Part shown: positions 42,139-51,551 of the stretch, in pieces
How the letters are laid out: every line of letters begins with the position of its first letter
Position numbering within the stretch: the stretch's first letter is position 1
NCBI GenBank assembly: GCA_017407125.1
Contig: JAFQXE010000044.1
Span: forward strand, 31,540 to 95,539
DNA length: 64,000 bases
Origin: Thermoguttaceae bacterium
GTDB lineage: Bacteria; Planctomycetota; Planctomycetia; Pirellulales; Thermoguttaceae
Direction: 5' to 3'
Notes under the pieces: generated by a model
What the model saw: the letters and a program-made list of their open reading frames with translations, nothing else
What the model was told of the DNA's origin: nothing
Databases searched by the model: none
Translations under genes and position numbers: made by a program

Positions 42139-43001
42139 TGACAGACTCCGATAATCCCAATCGCGCGATAGCTCAGGCGCTCAACTCGTGGCGTCAGGCT
42201 GGACTTGACCAGGCGCCGAAGTACTCGCCGAGTATGGAAGCGAACTTAGGACAAGCAGAGCAGGGCGCAGAGACTCCGTCGCCCGCGACGGAGATAATCC
42301 AAAACGTCGAAACGCAGGTTCCGCTTGTAACAGAACCCGTTCCGAAAACAACTCAACCCTCGCTCATAACTACTCCTAACCCAACAAACGCGTCAAGCTC
42401 ATTTAACATGACTGATAATAATTTGATTGAATCGTCCGACCCGGTAGAAGCCCTGGCAATGTTACAGAAACGGGTGGCTCAATGCCGTCTTTGCAAGGTG
42501 TTGCCAGAAACGCGAACGCAAACGGTTTTTGGAGTCGGCAACCCGCGGGCGCGGCTTTTGTTTTTGGGAGAAGCGCCGGGCGCAGACGAAGACGCTCAGG
42601 GGATTCCCTTTGTCGGACGGTCTGGACGCCTTCTGACCGACATGATAGAAAAGGGCATGAAGATATCTCGTGACGAAGTTTATATCTGCAACGTTTTACG
42701 GTGTCGTCCGCCGCAGAACCGCAACCCGCTGCCGGAAGAAGCGGCGTTTTGCCGTCCGTTTATGGAAGCGCAGATTAAGATCGTCAACCCGGAGTTTATT
42801 TGCTGTCTGGGCGCGGTTGCTGCAAAGAATCTGTTACAAACCGACACGTCTATCGGTAAACTGCGGGGAACGATTCACAACTGGCAGGGATACAAAGTCG
42901 TTTGTACGTATCACCCGTCGTATCTGCTGAGAAATCCGCCGGCGAAAAAAGACGCCTGGATTGACTTGCAGCTGCTCATGCGCGCCATGGGGCTGATGTG
43001 A
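42138..43001 (+). CDS. Uracil-DNA glycosylase, family 4 (iron-sulfur)
   Basis: The 287-residue protein removes uracil from DNA. Residues 1 to about 95 are a disordered Pro/Thr/Asn-rich extension not needed for catalysis. The catalytic part has CRLC (two of the four cluster cysteines), motif A GEAPGADEDAQGIPFVGRSG, VYICNVLRCRPPQNRNP, and the motif HPSYLLR. The later cluster cysteines are in RCRPP and FCRPF. Its ATG overlaps the TAA of the HEAT-protein gene (TAATG), so the two are likely co-translated despite unrelated roles. The segment encoding LITTPNPTN resembles the ACTCCTA heptads. Confidence 0.95.
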   Translation: MTDSDNPNRAIAQALNSWRQAGLDQAPKYSPSMEANLGQAEQGAETPSPATEIIQNVETQVPLVTEPVPKTTQPSLITTPNPTNASSSFNMTDNNLIESSDPVEALAMLQKRVAQCRLCKVLPETRTQTVFGVGNPRARLLFLGEAPGADEDAQGIPFVGRSGRLLTDMIEKGMKISRDEVYICNVLRCRPPQNRNPLPEEAAFCRPFMEAQIKIVNPEFICCLGAVAAKNLLQTDTSIGKLRGTIHNWQGYKVVCTYHPSYLLRNPPAKKDAWIDLQLLMRAMGLM

Positions 43002-43002
43002 T

Positions 43003-43085
43003 TAGTTAGGAGTTAGGAATGAGGAGTGAGGAGTTGCGCAAGCGTGACGCTTACTCCTCCCTATTCCCTACTCCCTATTCCCTAT
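43003..43085. repeat. Heptad inverted repeat
   Basis: Left GAGTTAG/GAATGAG/GAGTGAG units from just after the glycosylase stop; right CTATTCC/CTACTCC units reach the stop codon of the convergent hydrolase gene. The loop has GCGCAAGCGTGACGC. Confidence 0.8.
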
Positions 43086-44269
43086 CTGCCCAACTGCCTC
43101 TTGACGTCGTCGAAGGATTTCTGCATGTTGGATTCCGTTCCCCAGGCGCGGCGGACGTCGGATTCGTCCAGAATTCGGCAATGTCCGGTGAGCTTGTGCT
43201 GCTGCAGTTTCCAGCCGCGGAACTGGTCGATGTTGTCCCACCAGACTTCTCCGCCGGCGGTTGATCTGTCCCAGTTGTAGAAGTCTTGAATGACAACAAT
43301 GTCTTTTGCGGTCTTGGCGTTAAATTGATTGGGCTGTCTTAGCGCAAGCTGTTGTTTGACCTTCTCAAAGGCGATTTGCATCTTTCCCATTCGTCCCCAG
43401 GCTTTTCGGATTCCATCCGGGTCGATAATCCGGCAATGCCCTGTTACCTGATTGTGCTGCAGAATCCAGCCTGAGCATGAGTCCAATGCGTCCCACGCTA
43501 CTGTTCCGCCCATCGTCGGGAAGTCGACGTTGCTGAAATCCTGTGGAACGACAATGTATTTGTTAGCAAAGTTCCCTGACTTGATCCGGTTTTTATAGCT
43601 TGCCAGATACTCAAAGCCAAAGTGATTGACAGTGCCGTCCATGGTCAGTTCTATAAAACGAGTCGGGTCGACGGGGTACAAGTACCCGGTTCCCAAGGCA
43701 GGCGCGAATTCCCCGCCGACTTTGTAAACCGCCAGCATCGCGTCGTTGACGTTAACAAGGTTGACAACCGGTTCCTGAGAGACGGCAAGAGTCGCGGGAA
43801 TGTTGGGGTCGTCGTTATTGATCGCTGATCCCGCAAGGATGATTTTTCTGACGGTAACGTTTCTTTGCTGACAGATCGCCGCCGCGTTGACGACGATTCT
43901 GCCTCCGAGCGAATGTCCAACCAGAATCAATCTGTCGCGTCGATGGGCGGGCAGGCGAATAATCTCGTCTGCCAGAACGGGAGCGTATTGTTTCGCATTT
44001 TCCAGCGAAATGCTCCAGGCGGGACCCATCTGCACCAGGTTCAGCTTGGGCGAGTTCCATTTTTTCAGTTCGACCGATTCTGCGTTCGGATAGATTTCCC
44101 GAAGCTCAGCAAGCTCTTTTTCAAACTTGTCCTGAACGGTAACCATGCCGTGAACAAACCAGACGATCGGTCTGTCCGCCGGGGCGTTAATTTGAGGGTA
44201 TTGCGCTAAAACGGCGCTGGCGCTAAAGGCGATAACGGCAACAAACAGGGAAAACAGGATTCTTTTCAT
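43082..44269 (-). CDS. Secreted alpha/beta hydrolase with duplicated C-terminal domain
   Basis: Start at 44269 gives the signal peptide MKRILFSLFVAVIAFSASAVLA; an ATG at 44419 is rejected. The 395-residue protein has a lipase-like fold: IVWFVHGMVTV (oxyanion region) and LILVGHSLGGRIVVNAA (nucleophile Ser). After the hydrolase domain come two tandem copies of about 75 residues (coding about 43570-43340 and 43305-43085). Both contain IVV, QDF, GG.V.WD, GW.LQ, TGHCRI, AWG and MQ..F..VK.QL in the same order. That domain is not one I recognise. Substrate unknown; ester bonds in an extracellular lipid or polymer are plausible. It lies downstream of the AsmA-like gene. Confidence 0.8.
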   Translation of the reverse strand: MKRILFSLFVAVIAFSASAVLAQYPQINAPADRPIVWFVHGMVTVQDKFEKELAELREIYPNAESVELKKWNSPKLNLVQMGPAWSISLENAKQYAPVLADEIIRLPAHRRDRLILVGHSLGGRIVVNAAAICQQRNVTVRKIILAGSAINNDDPNIPATLAVSQEPVVNLVNVNDAMLAVYKVGGEFAPALGTGYLYPVDPTRFIELTMDGTVNHFGFEYLASYKNRIKSGNFANKYIVVPQDFSNVDFPTMGGTVAWDALDSCSGWILQHNQVTGHCRIIDPDGIRKAWGRMGKMQIAFEKVKQQLALRQPNQFNAKTAKDIVVIQDFYNWDRSTAGGEVWWDNIDQFRGWKLQQHKLTGHCRILDESDVRRAWGTESNMQKSFDDVKRQLGR

Positions 44270-44399
44270 TTTGGTGGACTTTCTGGGGAGCGGACACTGT
44301 CCGCGAAAAATTAAAGGTTGTTTGTTGGCGGGTAATACCCGCCCCCCGTAAACGTTGGTTGTTGATTGAATGTTGGACGTTGTCTTTCTACAGACGCTG

Positions 44400-45650
44400 T
44401 TATCTTGTAGAATTCGCATCCGGCTGAGCGATTTGGATATAATGTTGGCTGTCGGCGTAGGAAAATGTTTTCATCGCGACGGCGAGAGGGGATTTATCGG
44501 ACGGGTTGAGCGGTTCTCGAACCAGCGACCATTGGCTGTTAAGAATCGTGCCGGGCGGACATGAACTGCATTTTCCGGTAAAAGAAATCATTTCGTTTTG
44601 AATGTCGAACCCGAAAGCGATCTGTCTGAATTGAGTGGCGTCTGAATAGGGATTGAACATGCCGCTTCCGCTAAGGCGAAGCTGCGTTACAAGCGTATCG
44701 AGCAGTCCGCGGTCGATAACGCCATTTTGGGCGTCCACCCGTCCGCGAGCGCTTACCAGGCGCTGGTCGATAAACTCGCCCTTGTCGATTGAAATTTTGG
44801 CTTTGGCGACAAGCTGCGCTCTGCCGGCTTTGATAAACATCTGACTTAAATCGACGTTGTCAAATTCTCCTGTAACGGTTCCGTCCCAGCCAGCTCCGGC
44901 GTTGGCGGCAACGACGGTTCCCGTAAAGCTGGAATTACCGCTCAGACGCTTTAAAGGCGCGTACCAGTGCGAAATCATTCCAGAAGCAATCGGGCGTTTG
45001 GACGCGTCGAGAGCGATTGTCGTTGTAACAGGCGACGCGTTTGTCAATCGGGCGATTTTCAGACGAACCGGGTCGTTCGATTCCCCTGTTTTCCCCGCTT
45101 CCATTCGATCTTCAAGATAGATGGCGAACACGCCTTCCGCGCCGGCGTCGACGTCTTTGAGCGTTCCTGATATGAACCGAATCCTCTGGCTGTTACAGGA
45201 GTTAAAGGACGCGTTGACCGCCGAGAATTCCACCTGCATGTTTTTCCACAACCGGCGGTGCGCGAACGACCGATGGACGAAAGACCACAGGGAAACCGAG
45301 TTGTCCATGTAAATCTTGCAGTCTTTAAGACGTATTCTCAACAGCGGAATGGGCGTTTTGGTATGCTGATGCTCTACTTCCAGCAAGGCGCATTTCAAAA
45401 CCGGCTCGCCCGTTTCCGGGTCGCTCAGCGTTACGCGTTCAAACCGGGACGTGTCCCACCGCGGACATTCAAACGACTCGAAATTGACCTGCATTTCCAG
45501 CGCGTTGGCTATCGTCGATTCCGACCATTCCACGTACGTTTTACTGCGAATAAAAAACGCTATAAAGATCAACGCGACAAGAGGAATCCAGCCGAAAACC
45601 GCCAAAACGGTACGGGCTATGCGTCGTCGGATTTTATCGCGTAATCTCAT
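44400..45650 (-). CDS. AsmA-like membrane-anchored protein, function unknown
   Basis: The 416-residue protein starts with a basic region (MRLRDKIRRRIAR) and one membrane helix (VLAVFGWIPLVALIFIAFF), with the rest outside the membrane. The outer part is beta-rich and contains short repeats such as GTVTGEFDNVDLSQMF and LRLSGSGMFNPYSDAT that resemble the C-terminal region of AsmA/TamB-type lipid-transport proteins. No catalytic motif. It is followed by the secreted hydrolase on the same strand. The assignment rests on topology and pattern only. Confidence 0.65.
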   Translation of the reverse strand: MRLRDKIRRRIARTVLAVFGWIPLVALIFIAFFIRSKTYVEWSESTIANALEMQVNFESFECPRWDTSRFERVTLSDPETGEPVLKCALLEVEHQHTKTPIPLLRIRLKDCKIYMDNSVSLWSFVHRSFAHRRLWKNMQVEFSAVNASFNSCNSQRIRFISGTLKDVDAGAEGVFAIYLEDRMEAGKTGESNDPVRLKIARLTNASPVTTTIALDASKRPIASGMISHWYAPLKRLSGNSSFTGTVVAANAGAGWDGTVTGEFDNVDLSQMFIKAGRAQLVAKAKISIDKGEFIDQRLVSARGRVDAQNGVIDRGLLDTLVTQLRLSGSGMFNPYSDATQFRQIAFGFDIQNEMISFTGKCSSCPPGTILNSQWSLVREPLNPSDKSPLAVAMKTFSYADSQHYIQIAQPDANSTR

Positions 45651-45656
45651 GTTGGT

Positions 45657-45712
45657 TGCGAGTAACGAGTTGTGAGTTGCGAGTAATATCTACTGCCTAC
45701 TGCCTATTCTTT
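45657..45712. repeat. GCGAGTN and TGCCTAC heptads before the AroC stop
   Basis: GCGAGTAACGAGTTGTGAGTTGCGAGT units (45658-45687) then CTACTGCCTACTGCCTATT (45692-45710), reaching the stop of aroC at 45704. Confidence 0.7.
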
Positions 45713-46858
45713 TGCTAATTGATTGAACAAATTGATTCTCTGCCGAATTTCCTCGACGTTGTCACAGCCGAACTTTTCCGTCAGCGCTGAGGCAAGCGTC
45801 ATGGCGACAACCGATTCCAAAACAATCGCGGCGGCGGGAACGGCGCAGACGTCGGAGCGTTCGTAAGTCGCTTCGTCGGGCTGCTTGGTTGTCAGGTTGA
45901 CGGACGCCATCGGTTTGAGCATGGTCGGAATCGGCTTCATCGCGGCGCGGACGACAATGTCCTGCGAGTTTGTCATGCCGGCTTCCAAACCGCCAGCGCG
46001 ATTGGTCGGGCGAACGAATCCCAGGCATTTTGTATCGACCAGTTCCGGGTCGAAGCCGATAGCGTCGTGCGCCTGCGAGCCGGGGACGAATCCCGCCTGA
46101 AATCCCAATCCGATTTCGACGCCCTTGATTGCTTGTACCGCCATGACGGCTTGCGCCAGACGTCCGTCGAGCTTATCCGTCCATTGAGCGTGCGTTCCCA
46201 ATCCAAACGGAAGCCCGGTTGCGCGAATTTCGATGATTCCGCCGACTGTGTCGCCCGCTTCTCGGGTTTTGTCAATTAAATTGCAGGCGTTTTTATCTGC
46301 CATGGGCGAAGACAGCGAATACACCGGACTGGCGTTTCGCTTTTCAATCGCAGCGTCAAAATCGGAGAGCAGGGCAGCGTCAGGCGACAGTTCCGCTTCC
46401 CCAATTCGGACGACGTAAGCCAGAACGCGAATTCCGGCGCAGCTCTCCAAAAGCTGTTCCGCCAACGCGCCCGCCGCGACTTTCGCCGCTGTCTCTCGAG
46501 CGCTGGAGCGTTCCAGAATGGCGCGGATTCCATCTTGATATTTGCGAGATCCGGACAGGTCGCCGTGTCCCGGGCGCGGACGTTCCAGTTCCGGCATTTG
46601 CGGGAGTTTATAGTCTCGATTTTTCACCCAAAGGGCGACGGGGCTTCCCAGCGTCCGGTTGACTTTTACGCCGGTCAGAACGTCGACGGAATCGGTTTCA
46701 ATTTGCTGACGTCCGCCGCGACCGTATCCGCCCTGACGAAGACGAAGCAGCGAGTCGATTTTATCTGTATCAATTTCCAGCCCGGCGGGAAAGCCGTCCA
46801 GCAAAGCCAGGATGCCTTTTCCGTGCGATTCTCCAGCTGTTATATATGTCAAAGCCAT
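45704..46858 (-). CDS. aroC: AroC, chorismate synthase
   Basis: The 384-residue FMN-dependent enzyme makes chorismate from EPSP. Signature segments: TAGESHGKGILALLDGFPAG (residues 7-26), GRGGRQQIETDSV (about 50), RPGHGDLSGSRKY, and the near-C-terminal RSDVCAVPAAAIVLESV. The reduced FMN needed must come from elsewhere. Together with the class II DAHP synthase at 56531, it is the only shikimate gene in the window. On the minus strand a TATAAT at 46987-46982 sits about 125 bases upstream. Confidence 0.96.
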   Translation of the reverse strand: MALTYITAGESHGKGILALLDGFPAGLEIDTDKIDSLLRLRQGGYGRGGRQQIETDSVDVLTGVKVNRTLGSPVALWVKNRDYKLPQMPELERPRPGHGDLSGSRKYQDGIRAILERSSARETAAKVAAGALAEQLLESCAGIRVLAYVVRIGEAELSPDAALLSDFDAAIEKRNASPVYSLSSPMADKNACNLIDKTREAGDTVGGIIEIRATGLPFGLGTHAQWTDKLDGRLAQAVMAVQAIKGVEIGLGFQAGFVPGSQAHDAIGFDPELVDTKCLGFVRPTNRAGGLEAGMTNSQDIVVRAAMKPIPTMLKPMASVNLTTKQPDEATYERSDVCAVPAAAIVLESVVAMTLASALTEKFGCDNVEEIRQRINLFNQLAKE

Positions 46859-46883
46859 GGTTATGGATAAAGGGGGAAAGGGT

Positions 46884-46935
46884 GTTAGGCGAGCCGGGGC
46901 GTGTTAGCCCCCGGTAAAACCGCGCAACGGTTCAT
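46884..46935. repeat. Tagged hairpin modules upstream of aroC
   Basis: GGCGAGCCGGGGCGTGTTAG..CCCCCGG is the reverse complement of the CCGGGGG-hairpin-CTCGCC module seen at about 28918. ACCGCGCAACGGTTCATTG follows and resembles the module at 5424. The rest of 46936-47189 shows nothing else supportable. Confidence 0.6.
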
Positions 46936-47189
46936 TGAGGAAACTGGGAACAAAACGCAATCCGACACCTCGCCACTATATATTATACCAATACGCATTA
47001 TATATCAAAACGCCTTGCGATACCAGAGCAGTTTTAGGAATTTTACCGCGGAGAGACAGCGTTTGGTTGACAAAATAGAAAAGATAGCTAAAGAATAACG
47101 ACCTGAAAGGACTTGGAGCGCCTGTCTCATCTTTATCTTTCTTCGCAACCCTAGTTCGTTCACCTGGGTACGGCGCTTCGACGTCCCTA

Positions 47190-47218
47190 TTGTTTTTTGC
47201 TTTTTATTATCTTATAAT
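47190..47218 (+). promoter_or_regulatory. Promoter of the 1309-residue secreted protein gene
   Basis: TTGTTT (47190-47195) and TATAAT (47213-47218) with 17-base spacing, 50 bases upstream of the ATG. Confidence 0.5.
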
Positions 47219-47269
47219 AAAATAGATTTTAATAAATATTCCCTGAAAGTTTATCTTTCCGATACCGCC

Positions 47270-50200
47270 ATGAAAAGAACGTTCCTGTTGTTTGCTGTTG
47301 TTGTCAGCGTCCTGATTTCGGTTGACGTCTGGGCGAAAAGCCCGGCGATTCTCAAAACGTCTGTAACGGGCGCAGAGTACGAAGCCGCTCTGGCGTTGGG
47401 GAAAACGCTGTTCCCGGATTTCCAGGAAGTTACGGCAGACAGTCTGTCGGAGGCGTCCGTTTTATGGATTCATCTGGGCGATTCCGAGAAGTACGCTGTC
47501 TCTGACGCAGACGCTGCCAAGATCAAAGCGTTTGTCGAACAGGGCGGCGGGCTGTTTCTGACCGGAGCGTCGTGGCGGGCGCTGAATCAGCTGGGGCTGG
47601 AAACCGTTGCGCCGCGACAACTGGCGGGAAACCACGACCGGAACCCGGGCGCGGCGATTCCGCTGCTGCTGAAAAACGGAGCGCAGTCCCCGCTGTTTCG
47701 CGGGTTGAAGCGCGGGAACGAGCAGGGACAGAATCGGGCGGCGATCTATTTTTCCGACGGCGGCTATTCTGCTTTTTCGGACTTTCACGCGATTCAGCCC
47801 CGGGGCGGGACGCTGTTAGCGGCGTCTGCCTTTGGCGACGAAAAGCCGATTTGGGAATACGCCTTGGGCAAGGGTCGAATTGTTACATCCGGCTGGCGTC
47901 TAACGTGTTACACCGATAAAAACAACGTCTATTACAATAACCTCGTTCAGTTCACGTCCAACGTTTTGAACTATCTCCAAACGCCGTCGGCGTGGGTGGA
48001 ACTGACGCCGTACGATCCCAACGAGACGTTAAACGAGCGTCAAATCTCGGCTATGGAACGCGACTTTGAACATGAAGTCGAATCGCTCAAATTGGCGATT
48101 AACGACTTGATGGAATCGTTCCCTCAAGATTACGTCAACGGTCAGAAATATCTTGACCAGTTGTCGGAACTGGAAAAGGATTCTGCAACCGTCGCGCCGG
48201 ACATTCTGTTTGACCGCTTGGACGCGCTGAAACGTCAGGCGCTGCTGGAAAACCCGCTGCTGAAAAACGTCAAGTCAATTCTGGCGATTCGACGCACCGC
48301 GGGGAATTTGGGGCTGCCGTCCAACTGGGCGAGCAATTCCAGCCTCCGTCACACCGGGTACGACAACGACGTCGTCTCCATTCCTCTATCCCCGCAAGCC
48401 GTGCCAAAGCCGGAAGACGTTAAAACGATTTATCGTCCGCAAAGCAATGAGTACGTGGGCGAGCTGGACTTGCATTTCAACGCTGACCGCTTGATGTTTT
48501 CCAAGCCGGACTTGCAAAAGGACGGCGGGAACGGCCGTTGGCAGTTGTTTGAAATTCCGTTGACAGACGACGCGCTGTCTGGGCAGGGAACCGCCGAAGC
48601 GCGTAAAATCCAGACGATTAACCATGCCGACGTCGACAATTACGACGCCTGTTATCTTCCCGACGGGAGAATCATTTTCACGTCAACCGCGCCGATGGTG
48701 GGCGTTCCGTGCGTTCGCGGAGATTCCCATGTTACAAATACGTATGTTCGTTACCCAGATGGACGCGTTCGCCAGCTGACGTTCGATCAGGAACACAACT
48801 GGAACCCGACTGTCATGCCCAACGGGCGAATCATGTATCTGCGCTGGGAATACACCGACACGCCGCACGCGTTTTATCGGCTTCTGTTTACCATGAACCC
48901 GGACGGGACAAACCAGGTCAGCTATTACGGGAGCAACTCGTACTGGCCCAACTGCATGTTCAACGCCAAGCCGACGCCGGGCGCCGCCAGCCGATTCTAT
49001 GCGGTTGTCGTTGGCCATCACGACGTCGCCCGCGCCGGGGAGCTGGTTCTGTTCGATACGTCAATGAGCGATTTCGAGGCGGACGGCGCGGTTCAGAAAA
49101 TCGGTCAGAGAGGGAAAAAGGTCGAAGCGATTCTCAAAGACGGCTTGACGGGCGGGTCGTGGCCCAAGTTCCTGCACCCGTCGCCCCTGTCGGATAAATA
49201 CGTTATCGTCGCCTGCAGACCGTCCCCGACGTCAAAATGGGGCGTCTATCTGGTTGACGTTTTCGACAACTTCGTTCTTCTGTACGAGCAGCCCGGCTAC
49301 GCGATTTTAGAGCCGGTTCCGTTACAAAAAACGCCGATTCCCCCGGCTATTGTCGACAGAACCAATCCGGAAAGCAAGACCGCAACCGTCTTTCTGGCTG
49401 ACATCTATGCCGGACCCGGACTGAAGGGAATTCGTCACGGGGAAGTCAAACAGCTGAGAATATTCACGTATAATTATTCGTATCACGGCATGGGCGGACA
49501 GGTTGACCGGGTCGGTCTGGACGGTCCGTGGGACATCCGCTCCGTTTTGGGAACCGTTCCGGTTGAGGCGGACGGGTCGGCGCATTTCACCGTTCCCGCC
49601 AACGTCCCGATAGCGCTTCAGCCGCTGGACGAGAACGGCGCGGCGTTACAACTTATGCGGTCGTGGTTCACCGCCATGCCGGGGGAAGTCGTGTCGTGTG
49701 TCGGGTGCCATCAAAACAACAACCTCGCGCCCGTTCGACAAAGAACGATTGCCGGAAACCGCCCAGCGTCGAAGATCACTCCGTTTTACGGACCGGATCG
49801 CGGCTTCTCGTTTAGACGGGAAGTCCAGCCCGTTCTGGACAAATACTGTGTTGGATGTCACACAGAAAACCGCGATAACTCCAACCCCGTTTTGGCGGCG
49901 GTTCCGGAAACGTTCTCGCTGGAAAATACAGACGACATTCCCATCAAAGCCGGGTCTGAATACTACGGACAGGGAGCGCATTTCTCAACGTCCTATATGA
50001 ACTTGCGCCAATTCGTCCGCGGGCATACGATTGAATCGGACGCCCACATGCTTTCCCCGCGGGAGTTCCACGTTTCGACGACGCGCCTGTTCCAGACGCT
50101 TCGCAACGACCCGGCTGGTCATTACGGCGCTGCTGATATGCTCACTCCGGAAGACTGGGATCGATTGACGACCTGGGTCGATATGAACACGCCCTTCCAC

Positions 50201-51199
50201 GGGACGTGGATTGAAATCAGCGGACATCAGCGGACAGACCGTCAGGCGCAGCTCAGAGAAGAGCTTCGAGAACTGTACAGCGATCTGGTTCAGAATCAGG
50301 AAGGCGTTTTTAATCCGTACGTTCCCGGCGCGATAGCGCTCGTTCTGCCGTCTAAAGAGAGAATCGACGCTGGACTCAAGGCGCGCGATCCCAATCGAAA
50401 TCCGGCGCCGACGATTGCGATTCAGGAACCGTTCGACAGCGAGAAGGTCAAAACGGTAACGCTTCCCAATGGTGAAAACATCGAGTTCGTCTACGTTCCC
50501 AAGGGGACGCTCAACGGTCAGCCCGTCGGCGGGTTCTGGATGAGCAAAACGGAAGTAACCAACGCGCAATTCCACGCCTTTGACCCGAAGCACGACAGCC
50601 GATACGAGTTCTCGGATTTCCTCGTCTTCAGTTTGACAGATCGGGGATTCCAGACGGACGGCGATGCTCAGCCGGCGATTCGCGTTTCCTGCCAGCAGGC
50701 GGAACAGTTCTGCCAATGGCTGACGCAGCAGCTTAAAAATGACGGCGTTGTCTGCGCTCTCCCAACGGACTTGCAATGGACGTACGCCGCCCGAGCCGGT
50801 TCGACCAACCCGAAATTTTTCTATGGCAATATCGATGACGATTTCAGTCTCTTCGCCAATTTGTCGGACTATACGAACCATCACATCTGGACGTACGAGC
50901 CGTGGGGGTTGCCGTCCGGCTGCATGTCGGAATGGCGTCCAGCAGACGCGCGATTTAACGATTCCGTTCACGCGACAGCGAACGTCGCATCGTACAAGCC
51001 CAACGCCTGGGGACTGTACGACGTCCACGGCAACGCGGCGGAATGGCTCAACTGTGACGGCGATACAGCTTTGGCGGCTGGCGGCTCGTTTAACTCCCGA
51101 CCGTCTGAAAGCGCGTTCGATTCCCGAATCCCGTACCCGAAAAACCAGCCGGTCTACGACGTCGGATTCCGGGTTATTTTGAGAAATATTGCGAATTAA
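47270..51199 (+). CDS. Large secreted protein: HzsA-like region, c-type heme motifs and FGE/sulfatase-modifying fold
   Basis: The 1309-residue protein has a signal peptide (MKRTFLLFAVVVSVLISV). Residues about 30-240 resemble a glutamine-amidotransferase-like/trehalose-utilisation fold (GGGLFLTGASWR). Residues about 440-800 form a propeller with PD40-type blades (PDGRIIFTSTAP, PNGRIMYLRWEY) related to the hydrazine synthase alpha subunit. Two heme-binding motifs follow: CVGCHQ (about 810) and CVGCHT (about 862). Residues 1066-1309 match the formylglycine-generating enzyme / EgtB-like fold (WMSKTEVTNAQFHAF to NAWGLYDVHGNAAEW). Planctomycetes often have such modular proteins; anammox function is not implied because no other Hzs gene is present. 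Probably an exported redox protein. Confidence 0.8.
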   Translation: MKRTFLLFAVVVSVLISVDVWAKSPAILKTSVTGAEYEAALALGKTLFPDFQEVTADSLSEASVLWIHLGDSEKYAVSDADAAKIKAFVEQGGGLFLTGASWRALNQLGLETVAPRQLAGNHDRNPGAAIPLLLKNGAQSPLFRGLKRGNEQGQNRAAIYFSDGGYSAFSDFHAIQPRGGTLLAASAFGDEKPIWEYALGKGRIVTSGWRLTCYTDKNNVYYNNLVQFTSNVLNYLQTPSAWVELTPYDPNETLNERQISAMERDFEHEVESLKLAINDLMESFPQDYVNGQKYLDQLSELEKDSATVAPDILFDRLDALKRQALLENPLLKNVKSILAIRRTAGNLGLPSNWASNSSLRHTGYDNDVVSIPLSPQAVPKPEDVKTIYRPQSNEYVGELDLHFNADRLMFSKPDLQKDGGNGRWQLFEIPLTDDALSGQGTAEARKIQTINHADVDNYDACYLPDGRIIFTSTAPMVGVPCVRGDSHVTNTYVRYPDGRVRQLTFDQEHNWNPTVMPNGRIMYLRWEYTDTPHAFYRLLFTMNPDGTNQVSYYGSNSYWPNCMFNAKPTPGAASRFYAVVVGHHDVARAGELVLFDTSMSDFEADGAVQKIGQRGKKVEAILKDGLTGGSWPKFLHPSPLSDKYVIVACRPSPTSKWGVYLVDVFDNFVLLYEQPGYAILEPVPLQKTPIPPAIVDRTNPESKTATVFLADIYAGPGLKGIRHGEVKQLRIFTYNYSYHGMGGQVDRVGLDGPWDIRSVLGTVPVEADGSAHFTVPANVPIALQPLDENGAALQLMRSWFTAMPGEVVSCVGCHQNNNLAPVRQRTIAGNRPASKITPFYGPDRGFSFRREVQPVLDKYCVGCHTENRDNSNPVLAAVPETFSLENTDDIPIKAGSEYYGQGAHFSTSYMNLRQFVRGHTIESDAHMLSPREFHVSTTRLFQTLRNDPAGHYGAADMLTPEDWDRLTTWVDMNTPFHGTWIEISGHQRTDRQAQLREELRELYSDLVQNQEGVFNPYVPGAIALVLPSKERIDAGLKARDPNRNPAPTIAIQEPFDSEKVKTVTLPNGENIEFVYVPKGTLNGQPVGGFWMSKTEVTNAQFHAFDPKHDSRYEFSDFLVFSLTDRGFQTDGDAQPAIRVSCQQAEQFCQWLTQQLKNDGVVCALPTDLQWTYAARAGSTNPKFFYGNIDDDFSLFANLSDYTNHHIWTYEPWGLPSGCMSEWRPADARFNDSVHATANVASYKPNAWGLYDVHGNAAEWLNCDGDTALAAGGSFNSRPSESAFDSRIPYPKNQPVYDVGFRVILRNIAN

Positions 51200-51205
51200 C
51201 GCCCC

Positions 51206-51361
51206 TTACTAAAGTTTTTTGGAAAGGGGAGTTTGAGGGGAAGAACCTTTTTTTCAAAAAAGGTTTTCCCCTCATATTATTTCGAATACCCTCTTTTCCC
51301 ATCCTTGAAAAAACTTCCCTAAAAGGGAGCCAGCTTGCTGGCGACCGAAAGTTTTTTCAAG
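51206..51361. repeat. Dispersed two-hairpin repeat, copy 2
   Basis: The first stem is GAGGGGAAGAACC with GGTTTTCCCCTC (51235-51273) around a T/A-rich loop. The second is CTTGAAAAAACTT with AAGTTTTTTCAAG (51304-51361) enclosing GCCAGC/GCTGGC. It starts 7 bases after the stop codon of the large secreted protein and may terminate it. 51362-51551 holds the Tat oxidoreductase leader with no strong promoter. Confidence 0.85.
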
Positions 51362-51551
51362 GCGGACGAAGTCCGCATTATACGAAAGCGACGTCAAGCC
51401 GTTGCACTCCATATTCCCTCTTTTACGAAAATTTTTCAAATAATCTCCCCAACCGCTTGACATCGCCTCAAAGAGAAATTATATTAATAGTACGTTTGCG
51501 TAATTCGCAGGTTTAGTTATTCCCATAACCCTTTACTCATATTCCGTTATC

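Noticed and set aside
46901..47098. 65-codon frame upstream of the large secreted protein
   Set aside because: It runs through hairpin repeats and AT-rich leader, has no ribosome-binding site and no protein-like pattern.
47270..51199. Hydrazine synthase, hence anammox metabolism
   Set aside because: Only a propeller related to the alpha subunit is present, fused to an unrelated FGE-like domain, and no other anammox gene is seen.
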